64,000 nt of DNA from QAMX01 sp964448855 (GCA_964448855.1 CAYUXI010000001.1:1-64000); one strand, 5' to 3'. Positions 43,600 to 53,065 are shown, counted from the first letter of the stretch. A program made the numbers and translations. Notes: generated from the sequence alone by a model not told the origin.

Positions 43600-44079
43600 G
43601 TGATTGCAGTTGTTCAACGCGTCAGCAGCGCATCCGTCACCATTGACGGCGTCTGTTCTGCTGAAATCGGCACCGGTCTTTTGATTCTGATCGGCGTCCG
43701 AAAAGGGGATACAGAGGCGGATGCCTCGTACCTGGCATCCAAATGTACCGGGCTCCGCATTTTTGAAGATGCAGCCGGGAAAATGAATCTGTCAACGGCT
43801 GCGGTCAATGGCTCGCTGCTGATTGTCACAAATTTCACCCTGTATGGGAACTGCGTCCACGGCAGACGCCCCTCCTTTGAGGATGCGGAACGGCCGGAGC
43901 GCGCCAAAACCTTGACCGACCTGTTCATTGCAGAATGCGCAAAAAGCGGTCTGCCGGTGCAGCAGGGTGTGTTTGGTGCGGACATGAAGGTTGCGCTGGT
44001 CAATGACGGACCGGTCACCCTGATCATCGATTCAGCCGCCCGTACCTCCGGTAGCGCATCCGGCTCAGAGGAAAGGTGA
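43600..44079 (+). CDS. dtd: D-aminoacyl-tRNA deacylase
   Basis: Dtd hydrolyses D-aminoacyl-tRNA (and Gly-tRNA-Ala) to recycle the tRNA. The 159-residue protein matches the family: VIAVVQRVSSASVTIDG at the start, the active-site segment NFTLYGNCVHGRRPSF and the cis-Pro motif NDGPVTLIIDS. The usual SQFTLYG is TNFTLYG here, a mild change. It starts at GTG 43600 with GGAGG 8 nt upstream. The rel-dtd order is common in Firmicutes. Confidence 0.94.
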   Translation: MIAVVQRVSSASVTIDGVCSAEIGTGLLILIGVRKGDTEADASYLASKCTGLRIFEDAAGKMNLSTAAVNGSLLIVTNFTLYGNCVHGRRPSFEDAERPERAKTLTDLFIAECAKSGLPVQQGVFGADMKVALVNDGPVTLIIDSAARTSGSASGSEER

Positions 44080-44085
44080 AATCGT

Positions 44086-45249
44086 TTGTTTTCTGTTTTG
44101 ATTGCCATTGTTTATCTGGCCTTTGTCAGCCTCGGACTCCCAGATTCACTGCTGGGCGCAGCTTGGCCGGTGATGCGGGAAGAGCTGTCGATGCCTATTT
44201 CCGGAGCGGGTGCAGTGTCCATGACGATTGCCGCCGGAACCGTCCTATCCAGCCTCTTTTCAGATCGGCTGACCTGCAAACTGGGCACCGGGCGGGTGAC
44301 GGCGATCAGCGTCGCAATGACCGCACTGGCGCTGTTTGGCTTTTCAACGGCCACTTCGTTTATCTGGCTCTGCGTATGGGCCGTTCCGTATGGCTTGGGC
44401 GCGGGAGCGGTGGATGCCGCCCTGAATAACTACGCCGCGCTGCACTATTCCTCCCGCCACATGAGCTGGCTGCACGGCTGCTGGGGTGTTGGTGCCGCGA
44501 TCAGCCCGTATATCATGAGTGCCTGCCTGGCCGGCGAACGGGGCTGGCGCATGGGATATCTGACCGTATCCGTCATTCAAATCGCGCTGACGGCGATTCT
44601 GTTTGTCAGTCTGCCCCTCTGGAAAAACGCCGGAACGGGCACCTCAACGCAAGCCCGCCGCGCACAACCGCTTCGAAAAGTCGTCACCATTCGCGGCGTT
44701 ACGTATGTTATGCTTGCCTTTTTCGGCTATTGTGCCATGGAATCGACCACCGGGCTCTGGGCCAGCAGCTATCTGGTGGAGCATTCCGGCTTTAATGCGG
44801 AAGTCGCCGCTTCGTTTGCATCGCTCTTTTTCATCGGTATGATGATCGGCCGCTTCCTCTGCGGCTTTGTGGCCGAGAAAATCGGGGATCGCCTGATGAT
44901 TCGCATGGGCATTCTCGTGGTTTTGCTGGGGCTGCTTCTGCTGGCTCTGCCGCTGGAAAACGGGCTCCTCGCGCTGATCGGACTGTGCGTGACCGGGTTG
45001 GGCTGCGCCCCGATTTATCCGTCCATCATTCATTCGACACCGATCAATTTCGGCGTCGAAAATTCTCAGGCCATCGTTGGCGTTCAAATGGCCAGCGCCT
45101 ATATTGGCAGCACGTTCATGCCGCCGCTGTTTGGCCTGCTGGCACAGCATATCAGCGTGGGACTGTATCCGTTTTATCTGCTGTTCTTTGCACTGCTGAT
45201 GCTTTGTATGTCTGAACGGCTCAATCGCATCGCACCTGCAAAGAACTGA
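44086..45249 (+). CDS. Major facilitator superfamily transporter
   Basis: The 387-residue protein has 12 hydrophobic segments and the general MFS pattern: GLPDSLLGAAWPVMREEL in the first helix-loop, FSDRLTCKLGTGRV in the loop 2-3 position, and FFIGMMIGRFLCGFVAEKIGDR in the second half. It resembles fucose-permease-like or drug-efflux MFS proteins, but neither can be assigned. It starts at TTG 44086 with AAAGGTGA upstream and sits 6 bp after dtd in the same operon. Confidence 0.85.
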   Translation: MFSVLIAIVYLAFVSLGLPDSLLGAAWPVMREELSMPISGAGAVSMTIAAGTVLSSLFSDRLTCKLGTGRVTAISVAMTALALFGFSTATSFIWLCVWAVPYGLGAGAVDAALNNYAALHYSSRHMSWLHGCWGVGAAISPYIMSACLAGERGWRMGYLTVSVIQIALTAILFVSLPLWKNAGTGTSTQARRAQPLRKVVTIRGVTYVMLAFFGYCAMESTTGLWASSYLVEHSGFNAEVAASFASLFFIGMMIGRFLCGFVAEKIGDRLMIRMGILVVLLGLLLLALPLENGLLALIGLCVTGLGCAPIYPSIIHSTPINFGVENSQAIVGVQMASAYIGSTFMPPLFGLLAQHISVGLYPFYLLFFALLMLCMSERLNRIAPAKN

Positions 45250-45286
45250 ATATCAAATCATTGTTTTCTGAACAGGAGGAATCAAC

Positions 45287-45940
45287 GTGGAAGTCAAAAC
45301 GATTACGGTGGGCACATCCGGGACGAATTGCTATATCGTCTATGACCAACATGGAGGAGAGGCATCTGTCATTGACCCCGGAGCCGAGGCGGACAAGATT
45401 CTCAGATTTCTCGCAGAAAAGGAACTGCGCGTCAAAAATATCTTTTTGACGCATGGCCATTTCGACCATATCCTTGCCGTTCAGCAGGTTCAGGAAAAAA
45501 CAGGCGCACGCATTGTCATTCATGCGGAGGATGCACACTGCCTGCAAAGCTCCCATGCGGCGCTGTATTCGTCCATCATGCGGGAACCGTTCCGCGTGTC
45601 CAAAGCGGATATCTGTCTGCACGGCGGCGAAAAGACCATCGTCGGCACGGTGGAAGCGGAATTTGTGCATACGCCCGGACATACGCCGGGCTCGGTCTGC
45701 ATTGTCATGGACAATGTGATCTTCACGGGCGACACCATTTTTGAAGGCGACGTCGGGCGTACCGATTTGCCGGGTGGCAGTGCCTCCTCGCTGAAGAGAT
45801 CGCTGGTATGGCTCTATCGCCTGCCGTACGATTATATTTTATACCCGGGTCATGGCGCGCCGACAACGCTTGGCATGGAGCGGGACAACAACCGCTACCT
45901 GAGAGCGGCCGCCGGTATTTCGGAAAGCACGGTTCTGTGA
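45287..45940 (+). CDS. Metallo-beta-lactamase-fold hydrolase (glyoxalase II-like)
   Basis: The 217-residue cytosolic protein has the zinc-binding THGHFDHILAV motif, then HTPGHTPGSVC, FTGDTIFEGDVGRTDLPGG and YPGHGAPTT, the metal-ligand series of glyoxalase II/YqgX-type hydrolases. Likely substrates are thioesters such as S-lactoyl-thiols, but many relatives have other activities. It starts at GTG 45287 behind a consensus AGGAGG. It is followed 21 bp later by hemZ, a neighbour pair also seen in other clostridia. Confidence 0.88.
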   Translation: MEVKTITVGTSGTNCYIVYDQHGGEASVIDPGAEADKILRFLAEKELRVKNIFLTHGHFDHILAVQQVQEKTGARIVIHAEDAHCLQSSHAALYSSIMREPFRVSKADICLHGGEKTIVGTVEAEFVHTPGHTPGSVCIVMDNVIFTGDTIFEGDVGRTDLPGGSASSLKRSLVWLYRLPYDYILYPGHGAPTTLGMERDNNRYLRAAAGISESTVL

Positions 45941-45961
45941 TCAAAAAGGAGATGCGACACC

Positions 45962-47512
45962 ATGCATATTTATATGACAGATCCGACCTATCGTTTTGAT
46001 GTGGAGCAGACGGCAATCATTCTGTTCCCGGAACGGACGCCACGCGTGGAAATCGGGATGCCGCCGCGTGCATCCATTCAGGAAGACTATGGCGTGGCCT
46101 CCATTTCCGTCCTGCCCAAAAGCGTGGCTGCAACCTGTTTGCTGCAGCTGGACGGCAAGCTCTGTCGCGAAACGGCGCGAACGGTCTTTGAGCCCGATCA
46201 AACCGAGGAAGAGAAAAAAACGGAAATTCGGCATACCCTCCGCCGCAGCGTGTATAAGGCGTTTGTCTCCCTCACGGGTACCAAACCGGCATGGGGCGCA
46301 CTGGCCGGTGTTCGTCCGGGCAAGCTGGCCAGAAAACTGATCGAATCCGGCCGAACGGAGGATGAAGCCCGGCGTCATCTGGAATCGCGCTATGGGATTC
46401 GCCGCGATAAGGCCACATTGGCTCTGGCCGCGGCGCGGGAAGCCATCCGGCTGAAATCGGCGATGACACCGGAAGATGTATCGGTCTACCTCGGCATTCC
46501 GTTCTGCCCGAGCCGCTGTGCGTACTGCTCCTTTATCAGCAAGAACGCCTCTGCGGCGGGCGCTGAAGAGATCAACCGCTATCTGGAAGTCCTGATTGCG
46601 GAGCTGACCGCGACGGCGGAACAGCTGAATGCAGCGGGATGCCGCGTGCAATCGCTTTATATCGGCGGCGGCACGCCGACCACCCTGACGGCGGAGCAGA
46701 TTGCCCGCCTGCTCGCTCAGGCAACCGGCTCACTTCCGATGGCACAGAACGCAGAGGTGACACTGGAAGCCGGACGCCCGGATACCATTTCACGCGAAAA
46801 GCTGACGGCAGCAGCCGAAGGCGGTGTCAATCGCATCAGCATCAACCCGCAGACCTTTTCCAACCGCGTGTTGACGCTGGTTGGTCGGAAGCATTCCGTA
46901 GAAGACATCTACCGCGTGTATGATCTGGCCCGAGAGCTGAATCGCTTTGAAATCAATATGGATTTGATCGCAGGCTTGCCGGGGGACAGCCTGGCCGGCT
47001 TTGCCAACAGCGTGACGAGCGCCTGTAGCCTTCAGCCGGACAATATCACCGTCCACACGCTGGCGATGAAAAAAGGCTCTGCGCTGACAGAGGCCATGCG
47101 GGAAGGTACTCTCCGTCAGCATACACCGGCTGTTCTGGAAGAAATGCTGCGCACGGGCGAGCAAATCCTCCATGAAAATGGATATGAGCCGTACTATCTC
47201 TATCGTCAAAAATATTCCGGTGGCAGCTTTGAAAATGTCGGATATGCTCGAAACGGTTCCATTTGCCGATACAATATCTATATGATGGACGAGCTGATGC
47301 CGGTTGTCAGCTGCGGAGCGGGTGCAGTTACCAAGCTGGGCTTCGATGAAGACGGCCAGATTCTGCGGATTGCGAACCCAAAATACCCGGAGGATTATAT
47401 CCGCCGCGCGGAGGAAATCATCGGCAACCGCGCCAAAATCGGCGCATTCTATCGCGGCGAATGGACACCGGACGGACAGATGAATCAGGAAACGGAAGCC
47501 GACGAAACATAA
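45962..47512 (+). CDS. hemZ: Radical-SAM coproporphyrinogen dehydrogenase-like protein HemZ
   Basis: The 516-residue protein belongs to the HemN/HemZ branch of radical SAM enzymes. An N-terminal ~165-residue region unique to HemZ precedes the cluster motif GIPFCPSRCAYCSF (Cys182, Cys186, Cys189), then YIGGGTPTTL, the GGVNRISINPQTF region and DLIAGLPGDS. HemN converts coproporphyrinogen III to protoporphyrinogen IX without oxygen, but the role of HemZ is less certain. No other haem gene is in the window, so another radical chemistry is possible. Confidence 0.9.
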   Translation: MHIYMTDPTYRFDVEQTAIILFPERTPRVEIGMPPRASIQEDYGVASISVLPKSVAATCLLQLDGKLCRETARTVFEPDQTEEEKKTEIRHTLRRSVYKAFVSLTGTKPAWGALAGVRPGKLARKLIESGRTEDEARRHLESRYGIRRDKATLALAAAREAIRLKSAMTPEDVSVYLGIPFCPSRCAYCSFISKNASAAGAEEINRYLEVLIAELTATAEQLNAAGCRVQSLYIGGGTPTTLTAEQIARLLAQATGSLPMAQNAEVTLEAGRPDTISREKLTAAAEGGVNRISINPQTFSNRVLTLVGRKHSVEDIYRVYDLARELNRFEINMDLIAGLPGDSLAGFANSVTSACSLQPDNITVHTLAMKKGSALTEAMREGTLRQHTPAVLEEMLRTGEQILHENGYEPYYLYRQKYSGGSFENVGYARNGSICRYNIYMMDELMPVVSCGAGAVTKLGFDEDGQILRIANPKYPEDYIRRAEEIIGNRAKIGAFYRGEWTPDGQMNQETEADET

Positions 47513-47580
47513 AACACCGGCGCTTCCCATACACTCAAATCAACGAATCCCTTGGAAGCAACGTAAAGGAGATGTGGCGG

Positions 47581-47964
47581 ATGAACGAGAAGACAGAAGA
47601 ATTACTGGCCAAAGTGATGCAAAAAGCGTCGGAAGCGGCAGATTATACAACGAAAAAAGCGGAAAAAGCCGTAGAAGTCACGAAGCAGAATTTCCGTCTC
47701 TGCACCGTGAATGCGGAAATCGAAAAGCTGGAACGGAAAATCGGTCAGCTGGTTTACCGTGCCTATCAGGGCGAATCCATGCAGCAGTCGGATTTGGATG
47801 CACTTCTGGAGAAGCTGGATGCGGAAACGGCTCGTGCGGCAGCACTGCGTCAGAAGCTGGCCGACCGCAAAAAGAAAAAGAATTGCCCGTCGTGCGGGAA
47901 AGTCTGCGAGGAAGACAGCGCGTTTTGCCCTGTCTGTGGCAGCAGTCTGCGTGATCCTACATGA
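47581..47964 (+). CDS. Small coiled-coil protein with a C-terminal zinc ribbon
   Basis: The 127-residue protein is not a family I can name. Residues 1-100 are rich in Lys/Glu/Ala with heptad-like spacing (KKAEKAVEVTKQNF, AEIEKLERKIGQLV) and are probably a helical or coiled-coil domain. The C terminus holds a zinc ribbon with NCPSCGKVC and FCPVCGSSL. No membrane segment is present. ATG 47581 has AAAGGAG 9 nt upstream. Its stop overlaps the start of the amidohydrolase gene as ATGA, so the two are coupled. A regulatory or scaffold role is only a guess. Confidence 0.78.
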   Translation: MNEKTEELLAKVMQKASEAADYTTKKAEKAVEVTKQNFRLCTVNAEIEKLERKIGQLVYRAYQGESMQQSDLDALLEKLDAETARAAALRQKLADRKKKKNCPSCGKVCEEDSAFCPVCGSSLRDPT

Positions 47965-49262
47965 AAATGCTCATTCGTGGCGCAGACATTCTCACCTGCG
48001 CAGCACCGGGTGAATGCTTCCGGAATGGCTACATGGTCGTCGAAAACGGCAAAATCACCTATGTCGGCACGGACGCGAAACAGGCCGACGGTACCTTTGA
48101 CCGGGTGATCGAAGCACAAAATCAGATTCTGATGCCCGGTCTGGTCAATACGCATACCCATGTCGCGATGACCGGAATGCGCGGCTATGCGGATGATTAT
48201 GTGCTTCAGACGTGGCTGAATGACTATATTTTCCCCGTGGAAGATCGCATGGATGCGGAATGCGTTGCCATCTCTGCACAGCTGGGTATGGCAGAGATGA
48301 TCGCAACGGGCACGACGTCCTTTTCGGATATGTATTCGTTCTGCGACGGAATCGCCCAGGCGGCAGCCGATTGCGGCCTGAAGGCCAATATCTCCCGCGG
48401 CATTGTCTGCCCGGATGATGCGCCGTTTTGCGACAGCGATCGATGGAAGGAAGCTGTAGAGCTGTATGACCGCTGGAACGGATACGATGACGGCCGAATT
48501 CTCATTGACTTTTCCGTTCACGCCGAGTATACAACCAACACAGCCTGCCGTGAAACGGTGGCTGCGTATGCGGCTGACAAACAGGCGCACGTTCATTTCC
48601 ACCTCTCTGAGACGAAGCAGGAGCAGGAAGCCTGCCTGGCGCGCCACGGCGTCACACCGGCACAGCTCTTTTACCGGGAAGGTCTGCTGAACGACAGAGC
48701 GCTGGCGGCACATTGCGTCTGGCTGACAGAAGAAGATATGGCATTGTTTGCACAGACCGGTGCTTCCGTAGCACATTGCCCGGTCTCCAATCTGAAGCTG
48801 GCGAGCGGGATTGCCCCGATAACGGCGATGGATCAGGCCGGAATCAACCTGTCGTTGGGAACGGACGGCGTCGCCTCCAACAACAATCACGATCTGTTCG
48901 AAGAGATCAAACTGGCCTCCATTCTCCAAAAGGGCGTAACCTACAATCCGGAAGTGTTTCCGGCCGGAAAAACGCTGGCAATGGCGACGATGCAGGGTGC
49001 TCTGGCACAGGGGCGCCGGAACTGCGGCGTTCTCCGCGCAGGGATGGATGCCGACTTTATCCTGCTCAACACCAAACAGCCCTCTTTGCAGCCGTATCAT
49101 GCGCCGGACTCGGCCTGTGCCTATTCTGCACACGGCGCAGATGTCTGCATGACCGTTGTGCGCGGCCGCGTCCTGTATGAAAACGGCGAATTCCTGACGC
49201 TGGATCGCGAAAAAATCCGCGCCGATTTTGATCGGCTTGTTCGCCCGATCATGTTCCCGTAA
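47961..49262 (+). CDS. Amidohydrolase, methylthioadenosine/S-adenosylhomocysteine deaminase-like
   Basis: The 433-residue cytosolic enzyme belongs to the TrzA/AtzA/MtaD branch of metal-dependent amidohydrolases. It shows the metal ligands in LVNTHTHVAMTGMRGYADD, the SVHAEYTT and HFHLSETKQE segments, HCVWL, and LSLGTDGVASNNNHDLF. The best guess is deamination of 5'-methylthioadenosine or S-adenosylhomocysteine to inosyl forms; other purine or pterin deaminations are possible. The ATG overlaps the preceding stop. It ends the long plus-strand run that starts with recJ. Confidence 0.87.
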   Translation: MKMLIRGADILTCAAPGECFRNGYMVVENGKITYVGTDAKQADGTFDRVIEAQNQILMPGLVNTHTHVAMTGMRGYADDYVLQTWLNDYIFPVEDRMDAECVAISAQLGMAEMIATGTTSFSDMYSFCDGIAQAAADCGLKANISRGIVCPDDAPFCDSDRWKEAVELYDRWNGYDDGRILIDFSVHAEYTTNTACRETVAAYAADKQAHVHFHLSETKQEQEACLARHGVTPAQLFYREGLLNDRALAAHCVWLTEEDMALFAQTGASVAHCPVSNLKLASGIAPITAMDQAGINLSLGTDGVASNNNHDLFEEIKLASILQKGVTYNPEVFPAGKTLAMATMQGALAQGRRNCGVLRAGMDADFILLNTKQPSLQPYHAPDSACAYSAHGADVCMTVVRGRVLYENGEFLTLDREKIRADFDRLVRPIMFP

Positions 49263-49351
49263 CGAATTGACCGGTTCTATTGACCGACCTGCAGCATACA
49301 ATTGCCTTGAAGCGCATTGCTTTCAAAAACAATGGAATTGAGGCGAGTAAC

Positions 49352-50911
49352 ATGGGCAGGAAACAGGGTTCACACAGTTTTGCGGGCGGTGCCCTGATTC
49401 TGGCAGCATCCAATATTCTCTGTCGGTTCCTGGGCTTTGTGTTCAAGGTTCCGCTGGCCAACCTCATTGGCGCAGAAGGAATCGGCTATTACGGCTTTGC
49501 CCTGCAAATCTTTTCCATGATTTCTGCCGTCTCCGTCTCTGGTCTTCCCATCGCGCTGTCCACGACCATTGCAGCTGCGCCACTGCAGGAACGCGTTCAC
49601 ATTCTGTCGGCCTCCCGGCCCATTTTCCGAATCACCGGCCTTGCCGGAACGGCATTGCTTGCATTGGGTGCCGGCTGCATCAGCCACCTTGCGGGCTCAG
49701 AACCGTCAAAAATGGCGCTACTGGTGTTGGCTCCCGCCGTTTTTCTGTCTGCCATCGAGTCGCTGTATCGCGGCTACTTCGAGGGCATCGCGCAGATGAA
49801 GGCACCTGCACTGGCACAATTGTTGGATGCGCTGACCAAGCTCTTTCTGGGAACGGCAGTCGCCTGGTATCTGTACCGGGCAGGGCGTCCCATGGAACAG
49901 GTGGCGTCAGGCGCCGTACTCGGCATCACAGCCGGAACCGCCGTCAGCGCAGCTGTCCTGGCCATCTCTGGTTCATCGGCCGCACGCGGCAGGGGCGGCA
50001 GAACCGCCGCCGGTGCCATCCGAAGGAAGCTGCTGCGCATGGCCTGTCCCTTGACACTGGGGGCGCTGTTTCTCAGTGTACTCAACGCCGCAGACGCCAT
50101 GATGATTATGAAACGCCTGCAACATACGGGACTGACGCAAAGTGAAGCAGCTGCGGCCTATGGCGCGTATACCGGTATCGCATTGACGGTCTACAGCCTG
50201 CCGACGGCAGTAACGTCGGCTATCTGCGCCTCTGTGATTCCGGCGGTGGCCTCTGCGGGCGATTTGAATACCCAAACAGCACGCCGACGCGCCTGTCGAA
50301 CGCTGAACCATGCGTTTCGCCTGGCCTCCGTTCTGGTCATGTTTGCTGCGGCACTGTTTGCGGTGATGCCGGATTTCCTGCTGCAAATGCTGTTTTCGCG
50401 CCGCGGAGACATTGCTACAGCCGTCCCGCTGCTTCGAATGCTTGCACCGGCAGCCGTCCTGTCGGCGACCTGCTCGCTGTCTGCGTCCGCCCTCCATGCA
50501 ATGGGCTCCATGATCGTACCGGTTCTGGCGATGGCCGCGGGCGGCGTGACCAAACTGGTGCTGAACAGCTGCCTGATTGGCCAACCGGCCATTCGAATTC
50601 TGGGCGCACCAATCGGAACAACCGCGTGCTTTGCAGTCGCCGCGGGCGTCAATTTGCTGGCGGTCTGCAAAAAGCTGCATTTTTGTCCGCCCTTGCTGGA
50701 TGGTCTGCTGAAACCGGCGGGCTTTGCTGTGCTGACGGTTTTTCTGGCACGCAAACTGACCGGATCGCTGCGCTGCTTTGCGGATCCCCGGGTGGGAACG
50801 GCTCTTGCTCTGTGCATGGCCGGACTCCTGTATGTGGGGCTTCTCCTGGTCGGAGGCGTGATCAAACGCGATGATTGGCATTTGCTGAAACCCTTGAAAC
50901 AAACGAAATAA
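49352..50911 (+). CDS. MOP-superfamily flippase, SpoVB/YabM/MurJ-like
   Basis: The 519-residue protein has about 14 membrane segments and the pattern of polysaccharide/lipid flippases: an N-terminal SFAGGALILAASNILCRFLGFVFKVPLANLIGAEGIGYYGF and later YRGYFEGIAQMKAPALAQLLDALTK, both typical of SpoVB and YabM. It probably flips lipid-linked wall precursors during growth or cortex formation. Its place directly upstream of mazG matches yabM in B. subtilis. ATG 49352 follows GAGG; the frame continues upstream to 49280 without a good ribosome-binding site. Confidence 0.87.
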   Translation: MGRKQGSHSFAGGALILAASNILCRFLGFVFKVPLANLIGAEGIGYYGFALQIFSMISAVSVSGLPIALSTTIAAAPLQERVHILSASRPIFRITGLAGTALLALGAGCISHLAGSEPSKMALLVLAPAVFLSAIESLYRGYFEGIAQMKAPALAQLLDALTKLFLGTAVAWYLYRAGRPMEQVASGAVLGITAGTAVSAAVLAISGSSAARGRGGRTAAGAIRRKLLRMACPLTLGALFLSVLNAADAMMIMKRLQHTGLTQSEAAAAYGAYTGIALTVYSLPTAVTSAICASVIPAVASAGDLNTQTARRRACRTLNHAFRLASVLVMFAAALFAVMPDFLLQMLFSRRGDIATAVPLLRMLAPAAVLSATCSLSASALHAMGSMIVPVLAMAAGGVTKLVLNSCLIGQPAIRILGAPIGTTACFAVAAGVNLLAVCKKLHFCPPLLDGLLKPAGFAVLTVFLARKLTGSLRCFADPRVGTALALCMAGLLYVGLLLVGGVIKRDDWHLLKPLKQTK

Positions 50912-50940
50912 CATCATGATATACAAATGGAGTGAACAAT

Positions 50941-51756
50941 ATGGCAGTATTTCAACAAAAGGAGTCCTACACCCTCGAAGATCTGCTTCAGATTATGCGG
51001 GTTCTCCGCTCACCGGAGGGCTGCCCGTGGGATCGGGAACAGACCCATCAGAGCATTCGCCGCAATTTTGTCGAGGAAGTCTATGAAGCCTGCGAGGCGA
51101 TTGATTTGCAGGATGACCCGCTCCTGATCGAAGAGCTCGGCGATGTGCTCCTGCAGGTCGTTTTTCATGCGGAAATCGCAAAGGAAGAGAACCGGTTCGA
51201 TTTCGACACGGTCTGCGACGGCATCTGCAAAAAGCTGATCGTTCGCCACCCGCATATTTTTGGCGATCTGAAATTGAAAACCAATGGTTCCGATGAGGTT
51301 TTGACCAACTGGGAAGCCATCAAAAATCAGACCAAACATCAGACCACCTATACGGAATCTCTGAAAGCTGTCGCCAAAAGCCTTCCGGCGCTGATGCGTG
51401 CGGAAAAGGTGCAGGGGCGCGCAAAACGCGCCGGGATGGACTGGAATGCGGTGGAACCGGTCGTCGAGAAACTCGGTGAAGAAGTCCGGGAATTTTCGGA
51501 CGCCGTCGCCGGACAGGGCGATCCGACCGCTGAACTGGGCGATATCCTGTTCACCGCAGTCAATGCGGCACGCCACCTGGGCATCGATCCGGAGGAAGCG
51601 CTCAATCAGGCAACCGAGCGCTTCGTCACACGCTTCGAGGCCGTCGAGGCACAGTGCCAGGCTGCATCTGTTTCCATGCCGGAAGCGGGACTTGAAACGC
51701 TGGACAAGTTCTGGGAGGCAGCCAAGCAGACCGAGACGGGGAGGGAAGCCAGATGA
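50941..51756 (+). CDS. mazG: Nucleoside triphosphate pyrophosphohydrolase MazG
   Basis: MazG hydrolyses NTPs and dNTPs, including damaged ones, to monophosphates. The 271-residue protein has two MazG domains: the active-site helices RRNFVEEVYEACEAI and EELGDVLLQVVFHAEIA in the first, and EKLGEEVREFSDAV with AELGDILFTAVNAAR in the second. RSPEGCPWDREQTHQSI is the usual family opening. ATG 50941 follows GGAGTG. It matches yabN in the B. subtilis gene order, and its stop overlaps the HU gene start. Confidence 0.95.
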   Translation: MAVFQQKESYTLEDLLQIMRVLRSPEGCPWDREQTHQSIRRNFVEEVYEACEAIDLQDDPLLIEELGDVLLQVVFHAEIAKEENRFDFDTVCDGICKKLIVRHPHIFGDLKLKTNGSDEVLTNWEAIKNQTKHQTTYTESLKAVAKSLPALMRAEKVQGRAKRAGMDWNAVEPVVEKLGEEVREFSDAVAGQGDPTAELGDILFTAVNAARHLGIDPEEALNQATERFVTRFEAVEAQCQAASVSMPEAGLETLDKFWEAAKQTETGREAR

Positions 51757-52031
51757 ATAAGGCCGACTTGACAACGGCTGTCGCCGAAAAAACCGGCCTG
51801 TCCAAAAAGAATGCGGAAAAAGCAATTGCTGCATTTATGGAATCGGTGCGGGAAGCGCTGGCATCGGGTGAAACGGTCACGCTGAGCGGCTTTGGCACCT
51901 TTGAAGTCAAAATGCGCGGAAAACGTGTCGCGAGAAACCCGCTCACCAATGAAGAAATGGTTCTTCCGGCTGTCAAACAGCCGGCTTTCCGGGCCGGTGC
52001 CACCTTTAAGCAGCAGATCGCAGAATCATAA
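51753..52031 (+). CDS. hup: HU-family histone-like DNA-binding protein
   Basis: The 92-residue protein is a standard HU: MNKADLTTAVAEKTGLSKKNAEKAI forms the dimerising helices, LSGFGTFEVKMRGKRVARNPLTNEEM is the beta-arm with the RNP motif, and KPAF-like KQPAFRAGATFK follows. It bends and compacts DNA. The start overlaps the mazG stop as ATGA. In B. subtilis the HU gene lies elsewhere; the placement between mazG and rqcP is seen in clostridia. Confidence 0.96.
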   Translation: MNKADLTTAVAEKTGLSKKNAEKAIAAFMESVREALASGETVTLSGFGTFEVKMRGKRVARNPLTNEEMVLPAVKQPAFRAGATFKQQIAES

Positions 52032-52050
52032 CAACAAGGAGAGACAAAAC

Positions 52051-52296
52051 GTGCGACTGGATAAATATCTGAAAGTGTCCCGCCTGATCAAACGCAGAAC
52101 CGTGGCCAATGAATCATGCGACAATGAACGGGTGATGGTCAATGGCAAACCTGCACGCGCATCCTACCCGGTCAAGGTGGGGGATGTGATCGAAATCAGC
52201 TTCGGAACCAAGCCTGTTCGCGTTGAGGTTCTTTCGGTCAGCGAACACGCGACAAAAGCCGATGCTCTGGCCATGTACCGCCAGATCGACGGGTAG
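52051..52296 (+). CDS. rqcP: S4-domain ribosome-quality-control protein RqcP (YabO)
   Basis: The 81-residue protein is almost entirely an S4 RNA-binding domain: RLDKYLKVSRLIKRRTVANESCDNERVMVNGKPARASYPVKVGDVIEI. RqcP helps RqcH add alanine tails to nascent chains on split 50S subunits. It starts at GTG 52051 behind AAGGAGAG. Position after mazG and before yabP matches yabO in B. subtilis, which supports the assignment over Hsp15. Confidence 0.92.
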   Translation: MRLDKYLKVSRLIKRRTVANESCDNERVMVNGKPARASYPVKVGDVIEISFGTKPVRVEVLSVSEHATKADALAMYRQIDG

Positions 52297-52368
52297 ACTG
52301 GTTCTGAATGCAGCCAAACGCGCATACCTTTCTGACAGAGGCAAAAATGCCCGGAAAGAGAGTGTGTG

Positions 52369-52644
52369 ATGATGGCTCCAACGAAACCGGCCAATCCGGC
52401 CAATGTGTTGCTTTTCTCCCGAGAAAAGCTGACAGCGTCAGGCGTTCTGACAGTCACTGGCTTTGATGATATGCAAATCGAACTGCAAACGGAGCAGGGT
52501 CTGCTTTTGATCCGCGGACACGATCTGCACATTGAAAGCTTTGATGTCGAATGCAGTGAGCTGGCAATGACTGGCCGGGTGGATGGACTTGTCTATCAGG
52601 AAAAAGAACAGAAACGCGGCTTCCTGGCGACGCTCTTAAAATAG
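52369..52644 (+). CDS. yabP: Sporulation protein YabP
   Basis: The 91-residue protein matches the YabP/YqfC family: NVLLFSREKLTASGVLTVTGFDDMQIELQTEQGLLLIRGHDLHIESFDVECSELAMTGRVDGL follows the family profile. YabP is made in the mother cell and its partner YabQ is needed for the spore cortex. It lies directly upstream of yabQ. CATACCTT at 52323-52330 resembles a sigma-E -10 but has no convincing -35. Start alternatives are GTG 52366, ATG 52369 and ATG 52372. Confidence 0.9.
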   Translation: MMAPTKPANPANVLLFSREKLTASGVLTVTGFDDMQIELQTEQGLLLIRGHDLHIESFDVECSELAMTGRVDGLVYQEKEQKRGFLATLLK

Positions 52645-52657
52645 CAGGGAGGCGCCC

Positions 52658-53014
52658 ATGGAAAATGAACCGCTCTTTCAACTCCTCTGCTGCGGTCAGA
52701 CATTCGTCTGGGGTGTCCTGACAGGGGTCTGGTATGAAATACTGGGGTTCCTTCGAATGCTCGACCGTTTCTGGCTGACTGCTTTGTGTGATGGCCTGTT
52801 CTGGGTGATTGTTGCCGTTGCCACCTTCCTGTTTTTTCTGCACCTCAATGGCGGCGCACCGCGTGGATTCCTGTGGTTGTCTATGGTGATGGGCATGGCG
52901 GTCGTCCATTGGATGGCCAAAAGACTGCTCGGCGATCTGAAAAAACGGGTGGCTGAAGGCGTACAAACGGCCAAAAGACGGAGAAGGATAGTTCGCCGGG
53001 CAAAAAACACCTGA
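52658..53014 (+). CDS. yabQ: Spore cortex biosynthesis protein YabQ
   Basis: The 118-residue membrane protein has about four hydrophobic segments, starting FQLLCCGQTFVWGVLTGVWYEILGFLRML, the opening that typifies YabQ, and ends in a strongly basic tail (KKRVAEGVQTAKRRRRIVRR). YabQ is required for cortex peptidoglycan synthesis during sporulation. The assignment relies on both sequence and the yabP-yabQ-divIC order. The ATG has AGGGAGG upstream. Confidence 0.88.
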   Translation: MENEPLFQLLCCGQTFVWGVLTGVWYEILGFLRMLDRFWLTALCDGLFWVIVAVATFLFFLHLNGGAPRGFLWLSMVMGMAVVHWMAKRLLGDLKKRVAEGVQTAKRRRRIVRRAKNT

Positions 53015-53065
53015 AAAAACCAAAAAAATTTTTCGGAGCCTATTCCATTTTCCCGCTATTTGGTA